In this document: positions 18,763 through 27,668 of the stretch, in pieces | Layout: the number at the start of each line of letters is the position of its first letter | Numbering within the stretch: the first letter of the stretch is position 1 | DNA from: Iodobacter ciconiae | Lineage (GTDB): Bacteria; Pseudomonadota; Gammaproteobacteria; Burkholderiales; Chitinibacteraceae | Assembly (NCBI RefSeq): GCF_003952345.1 | Contig: NZ_CP034433.1 | Coordinates: forward strand, 2,852,001 to 2,916,000 | Direction of reading: 5' to 3' | DNA: 64,000 nucleotides | Notes under the pieces: model-generated | Databases searched by the model: none | What the model was told of the DNA's origin: nothing | What the model saw: only the letters and a program-made list of their open reading frames with translations | Program-made: the position numbers and the translations under genes

Positions 18763-20376
18763 TCAAACACTCAAACAAGCCCGGGCCGCAGCGCGGGCGC
18801 TGCATTCACGGCTACCGTAAGCGCAAACATGGCTGGCGAATTCGGGCACTCTCTCATAAGCATTGCGTAAACCAATCACCACTAATTGCGGGCCAAATTT
18901 GGCGGCTAATTCGCCGACGAGCGCTTTAGATGCCGCTTGTTTAAAATCTTCACCTGGCAGCGGGTAGTTTTCGATCACGGCTAAAATCAGCTGATCAGGG
19001 GCAGCCTCTACCTTGGCAAGCCAGGCTTTAGATTTAACGTAATCCAGAATATGAAGGCGATTGCCTACCAGAGCAGCGCGCATTTCATCGGCAAAATAAT
19101 CAAATGCCGGCACTGCCTGATTAGGGCCAATACCGCGAGGATTGACCAGATTGGCATAATCGGCCAGCGGAGTGGTTTGCAGTACATACACTTCTTTATT
19201 CGCTGCGATCGGCAAATTACCTGCCGGGTCGGCCAAAACTTTAACCGCCGCAGCAGCTGCAGCCTGCTCTACACTGCGGTTTGCCTGCAGATTAAAATCT
19301 TGAAACAGCGGCATGCCTAGCAAACGTGCCAGTTTGAATGCCACAACACGTTCAACAATCAGATTCAGCTCCGCTTCCGGCATACGGCCGTCTTCCACCG
19401 CGCTGACAATGGCCCCAATCATGGCCAGCTGGTTTTCAAGATAATTATCGTTGTGATCGTAGTGCTCTTCAGAGAGCATCATCATGTCGATACCGGCTTT
19501 AAAGGCAATAATGGCGGCCTCTACCGGCGGGAAATTCTGGCGAATCGCGCCCATATTCATGCTGTCAGAAATCACAATGCCTTTGAAACCCAGCTTTTCA
19601 CGCAGCACATCCTGCAAAATGGCGCGCGATAAGGTGGCCGGATACACCGCATCAATCTGCGGATAGCAGATATGCGAGGTCATCATCAGCTCAACGCGCG
19701 CATCAATGGCAGCTTTAAACGGGGCAAGATCTTCCACCATTAATGTCGCCAGCGATTTATCCACCACAGGGATTTCACGGTGCGTGTCACCCGTGGTATC
19801 ACCATGCCCGGGGAAATGCTTGGCACAAACGACAATTCCACCATCGTGAGCGCCGTGTACTGCCGCCCCTACCTGCACCGCCACTTGGGCTGGCACTTCA
19901 CCAAAAGCACGGGTATCAATAATCGGTGAATTAGGAAGCAAATTGACATCAGCACAAGGGCCAAGCACGCAATTAAAACCAGCCGAGCGCATTTCAATGC
20001 CAAATACGCTATACATCTGCGCACTCAGCGCAGGATTATCCGCGCTGCCCAATGCCAGATTACCCGGCCCGGTGGTCGATTCAGGCGTCAGCACGCTCCA
20101 TGCACCTTCCTGATCCACGCCCAAGAGCATCGGCACGCTATCCACTCGCTGATTCGCAATGGCGGCCATCGCCTGAGTCAGCTGACGCGCCTCAGCAAAA
20201 GTGGCCGCATTATCTTGGCTTAAATAGCAGCCACCCAGGTTGTAGCGCTCAATCAAAGGACGCGCCGCTTCGGCATCTTTGCCAGGAAAGGCTAAAATAA
20301 ATAACTGGCCTACTTTTTCTTCCAAAGACCAGCCGCTTATTTTTTGTGCAGCCTGGCTGCGAAACGATTCAAACAT
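18763..20376 (-). CDS. Glycoside hydrolase family 3, beta-N-acetylhexosaminidase type
   Basis: 537 residues, no signal peptide, so probably cytoplasmic. The NagZ-type GH3 catalytic domain (about 1-340) has LGVDQEGAWSV, the diagnostic KHFPGHGDTTGDTHREIP loop (whose Asp-His supplies the acid/base in NagZ enzymes), and VISDSMNMGAI with the nucleophile Asp. A C-terminal domain of about 190 residues follows, as in longer GH3 members, and is absent from the short cell-wall-recycling NagZ. Together with the upstream ABC importer it likely splits imported GlcNAc-containing disaccharides or oligosaccharides; a different sugar is possible. Confidence 0.85.
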   Translation of the reverse strand: MFESFRSQAAQKISGWSLEEKVGQLFILAFPGKDAEAARPLIERYNLGGCYLSQDNAATFAEARQLTQAMAAIANQRVDSVPMLLGVDQEGAWSVLTPESTTGPGNLALGSADNPALSAQMYSVFGIEMRSAGFNCVLGPCADVNLLPNSPIIDTRAFGEVPAQVAVQVGAAVHGAHDGGIVVCAKHFPGHGDTTGDTHREIPVVDKSLATLMVEDLAPFKAAIDARVELMMTSHICYPQIDAVYPATLSRAILQDVLREKLGFKGIVISDSMNMGAIRQNFPPVEAAIIAFKAGIDMMMLSEEHYDHNDNYLENQLAMIGAIVSAVEDGRMPEAELNLIVERVVAFKLARLLGMPLFQDFNLQANRSVEQAAAAAAVKVLADPAGNLPIAANKEVYVLQTTPLADYANLVNPRGIGPNQAVPAFDYFADEMRAALVGNRLHILDYVKSKAWLAKVEAAPDQLILAVIENYPLPGEDFKQAASKALVGELAAKFGPQLVVIGLRNAYERVPEFASHVCAYGSRECSARAAARACLSV

Positions 20377-20517
20377 GAGAAAACTCCAAATTTAAGCAAT
20401 AAGGGGCCATAGGCCGTGTAAAACACGGTCTGGCTATAAATAATGATTGGCTAAGTCTTAAACGGACCTACTTATGCAAACACAGAGCACAGAAATCTAC
20501 TGGTTTTCTCTGTAGAA

Positions 20518-20552
20518 CTCCGTGTTCTCTGTGGTTCAAGATTTGGGTTTTT
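20518..20552. repeat. Short dispersed repeat, copy b (inverted)
   Basis: ctccgtgttctctgtggttc then aagatttgggttttt: the reverse complement of the 14893 copy with only a few differences. A further related run (aacacagagcacagaaatc) is at about 20479-20497. It lies between the permease and GH3 genes. Confidence 0.65.
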
Positions 20553-20597
20553 ACGAGATCACACGTAGGCACAAGGACGTACCCACCCTACATATGT

Positions 20598-21578
20598 TTA
20601 ACGCTTTTTCTTGCGTAAATTGCCCATGGTCAGGGTCACGGCAAAGATGATAATCAGGCCACGGAAAATCATTTGCTGATCCACATTCAAGCCCATCAAT
20701 ACCAGCCCGTTATTCACCATGCCCATGATCAGCGCGCCGATGATGGAGCCCATTACCGTGCCCTTGCCGCCAAACAGGCTGGTGCCGCCAATAATCACCG
20801 CGGCCACCACCATCATCAGATCATTTTCGCCCAAGGTGTAACGGGCACTTTGCAGCCGGCCTGAGTAAAGAATCCCTGCCAGCGCCGCTAAAAACGCATT
20901 CAATACCAGCACATAGAGCTTGATGCGATTCACGTTAATACCGGAATACATGGCGGCGATTTTGTTACCACCGCTGGCCAGCACTTCTTTACCAAAGGCG
21001 GTGCGGCGCAGCAGTACATGGCCCAAAACGGCAATCAGCACCATCCAGATAAACAACACCGAAACCGGGCCGATATCACCAGAACCAAATACAAAGATAA
21101 AGGTTTCATTCTCTACCGGAATTGATTGCAAAGCGGTAATCCAGCGCGTAACGCCAGTGATAATGCCCGCCATTCCTAAAGTCACCAGAAAAGACGGGAT
21201 GCCGACTTTAGAAACAAACAGGCCATTAATCAGCCCGCACAAAGAGCCGGCCAATAATGCCCCGGTTACCGCCAGCACAATGCCATAAGGCATCAGCATG
21301 GCGGCGGTGACTGCAGACAAGGCCACAATTGCGCCGAAAGACAAATCAATCTCTGCAGCCGAAAGCACAAAAGTCATGCCCACCGCCATAATCGAAATCA
21401 TGGCGGTCTGGCGGGCAATATTCATCAGATTACCCGCTTCTAAAAAGCCTTTGTCGTGCAGGGTAATCGAGAAAAAAACGAAAATACCGATAAAAACCAG
21501 ATAAATAACCAAGCTTTTCCAGTCTGTCTGGCGGGCAGGCACAACTGCTGCGTCCGCTTTATTTGCCGTGATATCCAT
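20598..21578 (-). CDS. Sugar ABC transporter permease (RbsC/CUT2 type)
   Basis: 326 residues with eight to ten membrane segments of the BPD_transp_2 family. Motifs include AVGMTFVLSAAEIDLSFGAIVALS and SALVL-type late helices with IIGGTSLFGGKGTVMGSIIGA, the hallmark of ribose/xylose/galactose permeases. It is the third gene of the operon binding protein - ATPase - permease (minus strand) and precedes the GH3 hydrolase. Substrate is not determined by sequence; the hydrolase suggests an amino-sugar glycoside. Confidence 0.9.
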   Translation of the reverse strand: MDITANKADAAVVPARQTDWKSLVIYLVFIGIFVFFSITLHDKGFLEAGNLMNIARQTAMISIMAVGMTFVLSAAEIDLSFGAIVALSAVTAAMLMPYGIVLAVTGALLAGSLCGLINGLFVSKVGIPSFLVTLGMAGIITGVTRWITALQSIPVENETFIFVFGSGDIGPVSVLFIWMVLIAVLGHVLLRRTAFGKEVLASGGNKIAAMYSGINVNRIKLYVLVLNAFLAALAGILYSGRLQSARYTLGENDLMMVVAAVIIGGTSLFGGKGTVMGSIIGALIMGMVNNGLVLMGLNVDQQMIFRGLIIIFAVTLTMGNLRKKKR

Positions 21579-21717
21579 ACATCCCTCTTAGATAGGAATT
21601 AGATTTTTTTGCTGTTTTTCCTGGCCCTACTACCCTGCTTAAACCTGTCGGGCTACGACATTTTGTCCGCCAAAACCCGCGAACCGCCTTACCCAAGCCA
21701 TGCCTAATCCCCAGCCG

Positions 21718-23202
21718 CTACTGCACCTCAGCCAGCAAACGCTCTTCTGTTTGCCCTTCTTTAATCTGCCCGGAAATACGCCCTTTGTTGACGATATAGG
21801 TGTGATCGCAAAAGCTGGCAATTTCGCTGTACTCGCTGGAAACAAACACCACCGCATTTCCCTGCGCGGCATATTCATTCACGATACGCATGATTTCGTA
21901 TTTAGAGCTCAGATCGATGCCAAAAGTAGGATCATCCAGCAGCATTACCCGTGCATTGGTGCTCATGCACTTGGCTATCACTACTTTTTGCTGATTGCCA
22001 CCTGATAAAAATCTTACCACCTGGCCTGGGCCGCTGGTCTTAATGTGTAAGCGTTTAATCAAATGTCCAACCATTTCATTACCAATATTTTCGTTAACAA
22101 GTAAGAAATAAGACAACTTTTTAAACAAAGACATTAGCACATTGTCAGCTACACTAAAATCCAAAACCAGCCCCTGGCTGCGCCGATCTTCCGGAACCAG
22201 ATTAATTCCCAGCTTAATTGCGTCCTTAGGCGTCCTAATATCAACCTTTCGGCCTGAAAGCAAAATCTGCCCGGATTCAATAGCCTCCAGACCAAAAATG
22301 GCTTCCAGAATCTCGGTACGCCCACTGCCCAGCAAGCCCGCCAGGCCAACAACCTGCCCCGGATACACCTTAAAAGACACATCAATCAGGGCCGCAGTCC
22401 CTATATTGCGTAGCTCCAGCAAAGGTGTTTGCCCGGTATCCACCGCCAGGCGCTGCCAGCTCTCGTTAACCTTACGGTGATGACCCAGCATATCGGCAAC
22501 TAATTCTTCAATATTTGTGCTGACCACAGCGCTGCTGCGTACCAGAAAACCATCGCGCAGCACGCTCACCGAATCGCAAATCTTGAAAATATCGCGCAAA
22601 TAATGGGTGATATAGATAATCGAAACGCCCTGCGATTTCAGGGTGTTGACCACCGCAAACAGTTTTTCGATTTCTTTATCCGATAAAGACGCGGTGGGCT
22701 CATCCAGAATCAATACTTTGGCGTTTTGCGAAATCGCCTTGGCAATCTCGATAAACTGCTGCTGGCCCATCGTCAGCTCGCCGACCGCCTGCCAAGGGTC
22801 GAGCGCAATGCCCATTTTTTCCAGCACTGCCAGCGTGGCTTGCTCCATGGCGCGGTGATCAACCATGCCGCCCCAGCCATTCTGCCAGTTGGCCATAAAA
22901 ATATTCTCGGCTACGCTCATGGTCGCAACCAGACTTAAATCCTGATAAACCATAACCACACCAGCCTCACGCGCATCACGCGGCGACTGAAAATCAGCCC
23001 GCTGGCCAAATAAATCCATCTCGCCGGCATCGCGCTGGTAATAGCCATTTAGCAACTTCATAAAGGTCGATTTACCTGCGCCGTTCTGGCCAACCATCGC
23101 ATGTACTTCGCCTTGCCGCAGCGTAAAATCAACGCCTTTTAATACGGCATTGCCATCAAACGATTTGGTCAGCCCCCGCGCCTGAATTGCAGCTTCATTC
23201 AT
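21718..23202 (-). CDS. Sugar ABC transporter ATP-binding protein (RbsA/MglA type, duplicated ABC)
   Basis: 494 residues carrying two fused ABC domains, the usual layout for CUT2 importers. Domain 1 has a normal Walker A GQNGAGKST and Walker B VLILDEPTASLSDKE. Domain 2 has the degenerate Walker A GLLGSGRTE typical of the family, plus signature LSGGNQQKVVIAK and VMLLDDPTFGID. It energises uptake through the downstream permease. Between its start and the binding-protein gene are only 91 bases. Confidence 0.93.
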   Translation of the reverse strand: MNEAAIQARGLTKSFDGNAVLKGVDFTLRQGEVHAMVGQNGAGKSTFMKLLNGYYQRDAGEMDLFGQRADFQSPRDAREAGVVMVYQDLSLVATMSVAENIFMANWQNGWGGMVDHRAMEQATLAVLEKMGIALDPWQAVGELTMGQQQFIEIAKAISQNAKVLILDEPTASLSDKEIEKLFAVVNTLKSQGVSIIYITHYLRDIFKICDSVSVLRDGFLVRSSAVVSTNIEELVADMLGHHRKVNESWQRLAVDTGQTPLLELRNIGTAALIDVSFKVYPGQVVGLAGLLGSGRTEILEAIFGLEAIESGQILLSGRKVDIRTPKDAIKLGINLVPEDRRSQGLVLDFSVADNVLMSLFKKLSYFLLVNENIGNEMVGHLIKRLHIKTSGPGQVVRFLSGGNQQKVVIAKCMSTNARVMLLDDPTFGIDLSSKYEIMRIVNEYAAQGNAVVFVSSEYSEIASFCDHTYIVNKGRISGQIKEGQTEERLLAEVQ

Positions 23203-23293
23203 TTGAGATAAAATTCCTATTGCTTAGCGGGTTTTACCCGCTCTACCGTACAAAACCCGCTTTACAGGGCAGGTAAAACCTGCCGCATACCCT

Positions 23294-24355
23294 TTATTTT
23301 TTTGCTGCCAATGCTTTCAGAACAGCATCGGGCGGCTGACGAAACAAGGCTTTATTCCACTGAGCAGCCAGATTAGCCGAGGTCACCTTAATGGCATCTA
23401 CGGTGACAAAGGCAGGCGTCGGCTTATTAATCAGCGACAAGGCACCCATGGTGGCCAGCGTTTTACCCATGTCATAAGGTAAATCGCTCACAATCCCCGC
23501 CACATTGCCGCCCTTCACCATATCCAGCGCACTGGCCGCGCCCAGATCCATGGTAATAACCTTTACGTCTCTACTGCCAGCAGCACGAATGGCCGCAGTC
23601 ACGCCTTCGGCAATCGCATCCCAAGGGGCATAAATCGCTTTAACTGTGGGGTTTTGCGTGAGAATGGCAGAAGCAATCACTTCCCCATCATTAGGGTTAG
23701 CAATGCCTTTATCAGCCACCACCTTAATATTGGGATACCGTGCCAGCACGGCTTTTACAGCGCCATCACGCTGATTGGTCACATAGTAATTCGCCGCATG
23801 GTGCATCACAGCCACATCACCCTTGCCAGCAATACTGTCAGCCATTAGCTCTGCCGCAGCTTTACCCATACCAAACAAATCATCAGTCACAATACCTGCG
23901 TAGTCTTTGCCTGCCTTAAACCCCTGAGGTGCATTGCTGATAAACACCAGTTTCACGCCCTGCTCAGTGGCCTGCTTAAAAGCCACCGCGCCGGAAACAG
24001 GATCAATTACCAGAGAAATAATAATATTGGGTTTCAGCGCCAGAACGGTTTCAAGATCGGTGCGCTGCTTTTTTGGGTCCATTTCTGCATCGGTAACAGC
24101 TACAACTTTAATACCCAATTCATCAAATACCTTTTTGGCGCCCGCAATCAAAGCAGTCGAAAAATCCGACGTGGTATGCATCAGAATCGCCGCTTTGTAA
24201 TCCTTACCCTTCAGCTGAGCCACATCCTGAGCTGCCAGCTTTACCTGAACATAAGGTGTTGGCGTTTCACCATTTGGCCCCACGGTATGATCCACCGCCC
24301 CAAAAGCATTGGCACAGAGCAGGGCAAGCAGCAGACCTTTTAAACTAGCGCGCAT
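23294..24355 (-). CDS. Periplasmic sugar-binding protein (RbsB/peripla_BP_4 type)
   Basis: 353 residues with a signal peptide (MRASLKGLLLALLCANAFGA). The mature part has the type I periplasmic-binding fold: KAAILMHTTSDFSTALIAGA, KVVAVTDAEMDPKKQRTDLE, NIIISLVIDPVSGAVAF and GIVTDDLFGMGKAAAELM. It is first in the CUT2 operon. The N-terminal extension of about 30 residues before the domain is longer than in RbsB. The ligand is unknown. Helically phased TAGG repeats lie just upstream of the start. Confidence 0.88.
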   Translation of the reverse strand: MRASLKGLLLALLCANAFGAVDHTVGPNGETPTPYVQVKLAAQDVAQLKGKDYKAAILMHTTSDFSTALIAGAKKVFDELGIKVVAVTDAEMDPKKQRTDLETVLALKPNIIISLVIDPVSGAVAFKQATEQGVKLVFISNAPQGFKAGKDYAGIVTDDLFGMGKAAAELMADSIAGKGDVAVMHHAANYYVTNQRDGAVKAVLARYPNIKVVADKGIANPNDGEVIASAILTQNPTVKAIYAPWDAIAEGVTAAIRAAGSRDVKVITMDLGAASALDMVKGGNVAGIVSDLPYDMGKTLATMGALSLINKPTPAFVTVDAIKVTSANLAAQWNKALFRQPPDAVLKALAAKK

Positions 24356-24372
24356 TTTTCAACCTTTGGATG

Positions 24373-24408
24373 TAGGTATTTATAGGTGCAGTATAGGTGT
24401 TTTATAGG
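24373..24408 (-). promoter_or_regulatory. Phased TAGG direct repeats upstream of the RbsB-type gene
   Basis: Four TAGG tetramers at 24373, 24383, 24394 and 24405 (spacing 10, 11, 11), i.e. on one face of the helix, beginning 18 bases upstream of the start codon. A pair with the same spacing and the same TTTTA filler lies upstream of the second binding-protein gene. This looks like a cooperative regulator site shared by the two transport genes. Confidence 0.5.
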
Positions 24409-24545
24409 CATCGTCAATCACCAGAGATGAAAAATATAATTTTTATTGCTATTCATATCTATGCCCTTATTTTAAAAATAAATCAGTAAACACAGTATTT
24501 AAATTATCTATTCAAAAATTTAAATTCATGATTTTAAGTAAAAAA

Positions 24546-24569
24546 ATTCCCCTGCCTTGGCAGGGGAAT
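24546..24569 (-). terminator. Rho-independent terminator after the family 1 binding-protein gene
   Basis: Perfect arms ATTCCCCTGCC / GGCAGGGGAAT with a 2-base centre; on the minus strand it is followed by TTTTT. It ends the 24611-25882 gene and separates it from the CUT2 operon. Confidence 0.85.
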
Positions 24570-24610
24570 AAAATGCCGATTACCCGGCAGAGGAAAATAA
24601 AAGCTTTGAA

Positions 24611-25882
24611 TTACTTAGCAGCAATGCGCTCATTCCATTTTTTAGCTGCTGCATTTAAAGCCTCTTTGGCAGATTTACGGCCTTCGATTGCAGCTTGAAC
24701 TTCGTCGTTAAACTCTTTATTCATGGTCGTTGCATCTGGCATCAGCGCAGCTGGCAGGGTCAGAGTACGGGCAGCGCCCATTGATTTGGCCGCAGTTGCG
24801 CGCGCAACAGCAACCGGATCAATACTAGAGCCTGCTGCAAAGAAATCACTTTCGGCGGCTTTACGAGCAGATGGGAATGTTGTACCTGTCGCCCTGGAGA
24901 AGCCTAATTGCTGCTCGCTATTGGTCAGAAACAAGCCCAGTTTTGCAGCAGCTTCCGGGTTTTTGTAACCCTTGGGCTGAACAAAAGACATCAGCCAGGC
25001 ACCCAGTGCCATTTTGCCCTCACCGGCAGGAAATGCCATAACAGCTGTTTTGTCATAGGCCACTTTACTGCTGTCAGCCAGTTTGCCCAAAGCGGTTGGG
25101 CCCGTTGTCATCATCGCAATTTTGCCTGCGCTGTAACCTGCAATTTCCTGCTCGAATTCAAGGCGGAAGCTGTCTTTTGGCAATACGCCTTTCTTATAAA
25201 GATCAGCAAATGTTTCCACCGCTTTAATATGCTTAGGGCTATTAAATGCAGCTTTACCATTAGCAAAGATTGGCAATCCCATGTACTGGAACCAAGGAAT
25301 CATACCGCCATCACCGCTTTTAGTCGCTAATTTAGGCGAGAATGCGGCAACGCCAGTTTTAGCCGTAATGGTGCGGGCAGCAGCCACAAATTCTTCAAAG
25401 TTTTTCGGATTTGCCTTGATACCGCTCTTACTTAACAAATCTTTGTTATAAGCAATAACCGACACGGCATTATAAAAAGGATAACCATAAATCTTGCCGT
25501 CAACAGTCAGATCCTGCAAAGCGCCAGCCTGGTATTCTGCTTTGTTTTTGCCAATTAACGCATCCAGCGGTTGCAATAAATCCTTATGAGCAAACTCATG
25601 AGTCCAGGGTGTATTAAAATTTACCAGAGCCGGTGGGTTACCTGCAGCAATGGCAGCAACCAGCTTAGGCTGAATCTGATCCCAGTTCATATCTACCCAG
25701 ACAGCTTCCAATTCTGGATTTTCTTTATTAAAGCGCTGAACTGCGTCATTCCAGTATGGAGCAAACTTGGTAACGTTAAATGTCCAGAATTCAACCTTCG
25801 TTGTATCTGCAGCATGAGCAAATGTTGAAGACAACATAGCGGCCAGCAATAATGGACGAACCAACTTAAAGCGCTTTGACAT
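24611..25882 (-). CDS. Extracellular solute-binding protein family 1 (sugar type), orphan
   Basis: 423 residues with a signal peptide (to about AHA, residue 24). The CUT1-type fold is clear: VEFWTFNVTKFAPYWNDAVQRFNKENP at the N-terminus, GKIYGYPFYNAVSVIAYNKDLL, and GKIAMMTTGPTALGKL. Such proteins normally serve MalFG-type permeases, but none is nearby: the adjacent importer is of the ribose type with its own binding protein. It may use a permease elsewhere, or act as a sensor or helper. Its own terminator and the TAGG-type repeat upstream show that it is a separate unit under similar control. Confidence 0.88.
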   Translation of the reverse strand: MSKRFKLVRPLLLAAMLSSTFAHAADTTKVEFWTFNVTKFAPYWNDAVQRFNKENPELEAVWVDMNWDQIQPKLVAAIAAGNPPALVNFNTPWTHEFAHKDLLQPLDALIGKNKAEYQAGALQDLTVDGKIYGYPFYNAVSVIAYNKDLLSKSGIKANPKNFEEFVAAARTITAKTGVAAFSPKLATKSGDGGMIPWFQYMGLPIFANGKAAFNSPKHIKAVETFADLYKKGVLPKDSFRLEFEQEIAGYSAGKIAMMTTGPTALGKLADSSKVAYDKTAVMAFPAGEGKMALGAWLMSFVQPKGYKNPEAAAKLGLFLTNSEQQLGFSRATGTTFPSARKAAESDFFAAGSSIDPVAVARATAAKSMGAARTLTLPAALMPDATTMNKEFNDEVQAAIEGRKSAKEALNAAAKKWNERIAAK

Positions 25883-26104
25883 GACTCTCTCTCCGGACTT
25901 TATGAAGTGGGCTTTTAAACCCCACTATTTTTGGAATACAACGTTTTTTTGACTTGGTTGATTATCATATTTTTAATAAAAAAATATCTTTTTCAGCTCT
26001 TTTATAAAAAATCGAATTTTAAAAGTATTCAAACAACAGGCTGGATTTATTGCTAGACAATAGATCTCAATAACTTGGAAAACACACCTATAAATCAATA
26101 TACC

Positions 26105-26140
26105 TAGGCAATCAAATGCAAAATGTAGGCATTTTATAGG
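26105..26140 (-). promoter_or_regulatory. TAGG repeats upstream of the family 1 binding-protein gene
   Basis: TAGG at 26105, 26126 and 26137; the last two are 11 apart with the filler CATTTTA, almost the same as TAGGTGTTTTATAGG at 24394-24408. The inverse, CCTATAAAT, is at 26087-26095. Located 220-255 bases upstream of the start at 25882, so the promoter would lie between. The 25883-26270 interval is otherwise AT-rich with no gene. Confidence 0.4.
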
Positions 26141-26270
26141 TGTAAGTCAAGATATTGACAGCTTCGTTGTATTTTTGGCATAAACCATGACTGGAATTAG
26201 CCGCCACAACAGATATAGTCCGGGGCGGATACTGCAAACATCGTTTAAGTAACGGAAAAAAGCACACAAA

Positions 26271-26603
26271 ATGGCCAAACGAAGCGAGTACATTGAATAT
26301 TTATCAGAGCAGCTGGCTGAGCTTGGAACACTGCGTACCAAAGCCATGTTCGGGGGCTATGGAATATATTGTGATGAAATTTTCTTTGCCATCGTGGTGA
26401 ACGATAATTTGTATATCAAAGCCGATGCCACTTCAAAGGCAGACTTTAGTGATTTGGGCCTAAAACCCTTCACCTATAGCAAAAAAGACGGCTCACAGCA
26501 GAGCATGGCTTACTACCCACTGCCAGAAGAAGCACTGGACGACACTCAAACAATGATTTTTTGGGCCAGAAAAGGCATTGCCGCTGCACTACGTAAGCGC
26601 TAA
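26271..26603 (+). CDS. TfoX N-terminal domain protein
   Basis: 110 residues covering a single TfoX_N (Sxy N-terminal) domain: LAELGTLRTKAMFGGYGIYCDEIFFAIV, then NDNLYIKADATSKADF and FTYSKKDGSQQSMAYYPLPEEALDD. The C-terminal TfoX domain of competence regulators is absent. Stand-alone TfoX_N proteins are common and of uncertain role; a link to competence cannot be claimed, although chitin-induced competence through TfoX is known in Vibrio and this gene sits beside a chitin-type locus. It is transcribed towards hisB. Confidence 0.85.
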   Translation: MAKRSEYIEYLSEQLAELGTLRTKAMFGGYGIYCDEIFFAIVVNDNLYIKADATSKADFSDLGLKPFTYSKKDGSQQSMAYYPLPEEALDDTQTMIFWARKGIAAALRKR

Positions 26604-26734
26604 AGAAGGCTGCCTCCAAAGATGTAAGCAAAATGGCTACACAACAAAGCCATTCTCATAGACAATCCAAACAGGGCGCACCGAGCATATCGCCATAATA
26701 AACAAGTTACACTCAATCTTGATAATGCAGGGCT

Positions 26735-26764
26735 GCCCGGCAAGATGCCGGCGGGCCATTTTTT
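26735..26764 (+). terminator. Terminator-like hairpin before hisB
   Basis: GCCCG / CGGGC outer stem with an imperfect inner stem (GC...GCCGG), followed by CCATTTTTT. It ends about 33 bases before hisB, so it could end the tfoX-like transcript or act as an attenuator for hisB. No His-codon leader peptide was seen in front of it. Confidence 0.45.
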
Positions 26765-26796
26765 AAACTTATCCCTCCTTGATCAAGGCGATAAAC

Positions 26797-27390
26797 ATGC
26801 GTCAGATTACTGCTTGCCGTAATACTCTGGAAACCCAGATTACCGTCACACTTAATCTTGATGGAACAGGAGTATCAAAATTTGATACCGGCGTACCTTT
26901 TTTTGAACACATGCTCGATCAGATTGCCCGCCATGGCTTGTTCGATATCGAAATCAAGGCCGTTGGCGATCTGCACATTGATGCTCACCACACAGTAGAA
27001 GACGTAGGCATTACGCTGGGCCAAGCCTTTGCTCAGGCTGTTGGTGATAAAAAAGGTATTCGCCGTTACGGTCACAGCTATGTGCCGCTGGATGAGGCCC
27101 TTTCGCGGGTAGTGGTAGATTTATCCGGCCGCCCCTGTCTGGAATACAATGTTGAGTACACCCGCGCCATGATTGGCAACTTTGATGTTGATTTATTTGG
27201 TGAGTTTTTCCGCGGCTTTATTAATCACGCCGCCATCAGCCTGCATATTGATAATCTGAAAGGCCAGAATGCTCACCATCAGGCTGAGACTATCTTCAAG
27301 GCACTCGGCCGGGCACTGCGGATGGCTGTAGAACGGGATGAGCGCATGGCGGGTATGACCCCTTCGACCAAGGGCACATTGGTCGGCTAA
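26797..27390 (+). CDS. hisB: HisB, imidazoleglycerol-phosphate dehydratase
   Basis: 197 residues from ATG 26797 (a TTG frame extension from 26779 is rejected). Monofunctional dehydratase, not the enteric fusion with a phosphatase. The Mn-binding His/Glu motifs are all present: [28 protein letters not shown], and later [14 protein letters not shown] and [16 protein letters not shown]. It forms imidazole acetol phosphate in step 6 of histidine synthesis. It opens the intact run of his genes; 278 bases without a clear gene separate it from hisH. Confidence 0.96.
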   Translation: MRQITACRNTLETQITVTLNLDGTGVSKFDTGVPFFEHMLDQIARHGLFDIEIKAVGDLHIDAHHTVEDVGITLGQAFAQAVGDKKGIRRYGHSYVPLDEALSRVVVDLSGRPCLEYNVEYTRAMIGNFDVDLFGEFFRGFINHAAISLHIDNLKGQNAHHQAETIFKALGRALRMAVERDERMAGMTPSTKGTLVG

Positions 27391-27668
27391 TGCCCGGGTT
27401 AACCGCTGTTTTCTGGTGGCTCTTGGCAAGTTCGGCATGCACTGCTGATTTGCTCATTAAACGACGCAACCCTATTTCAATGACCTCCATGCTATTAAAA
27501 AACACAAATGAGCCCCGGTGGTGAAGATGATATGTGCCGGAGCAGTGCAGCTGTCATCTGCCTGGTTACAGAAAAAATGTGGCTCAACCTTGCAACTATG
27601 TCAGTATCAAGCGAATATCAATCACCCGGTCGGTGGCCATGCCGCCCTGATCCAACACTGAAAACACC

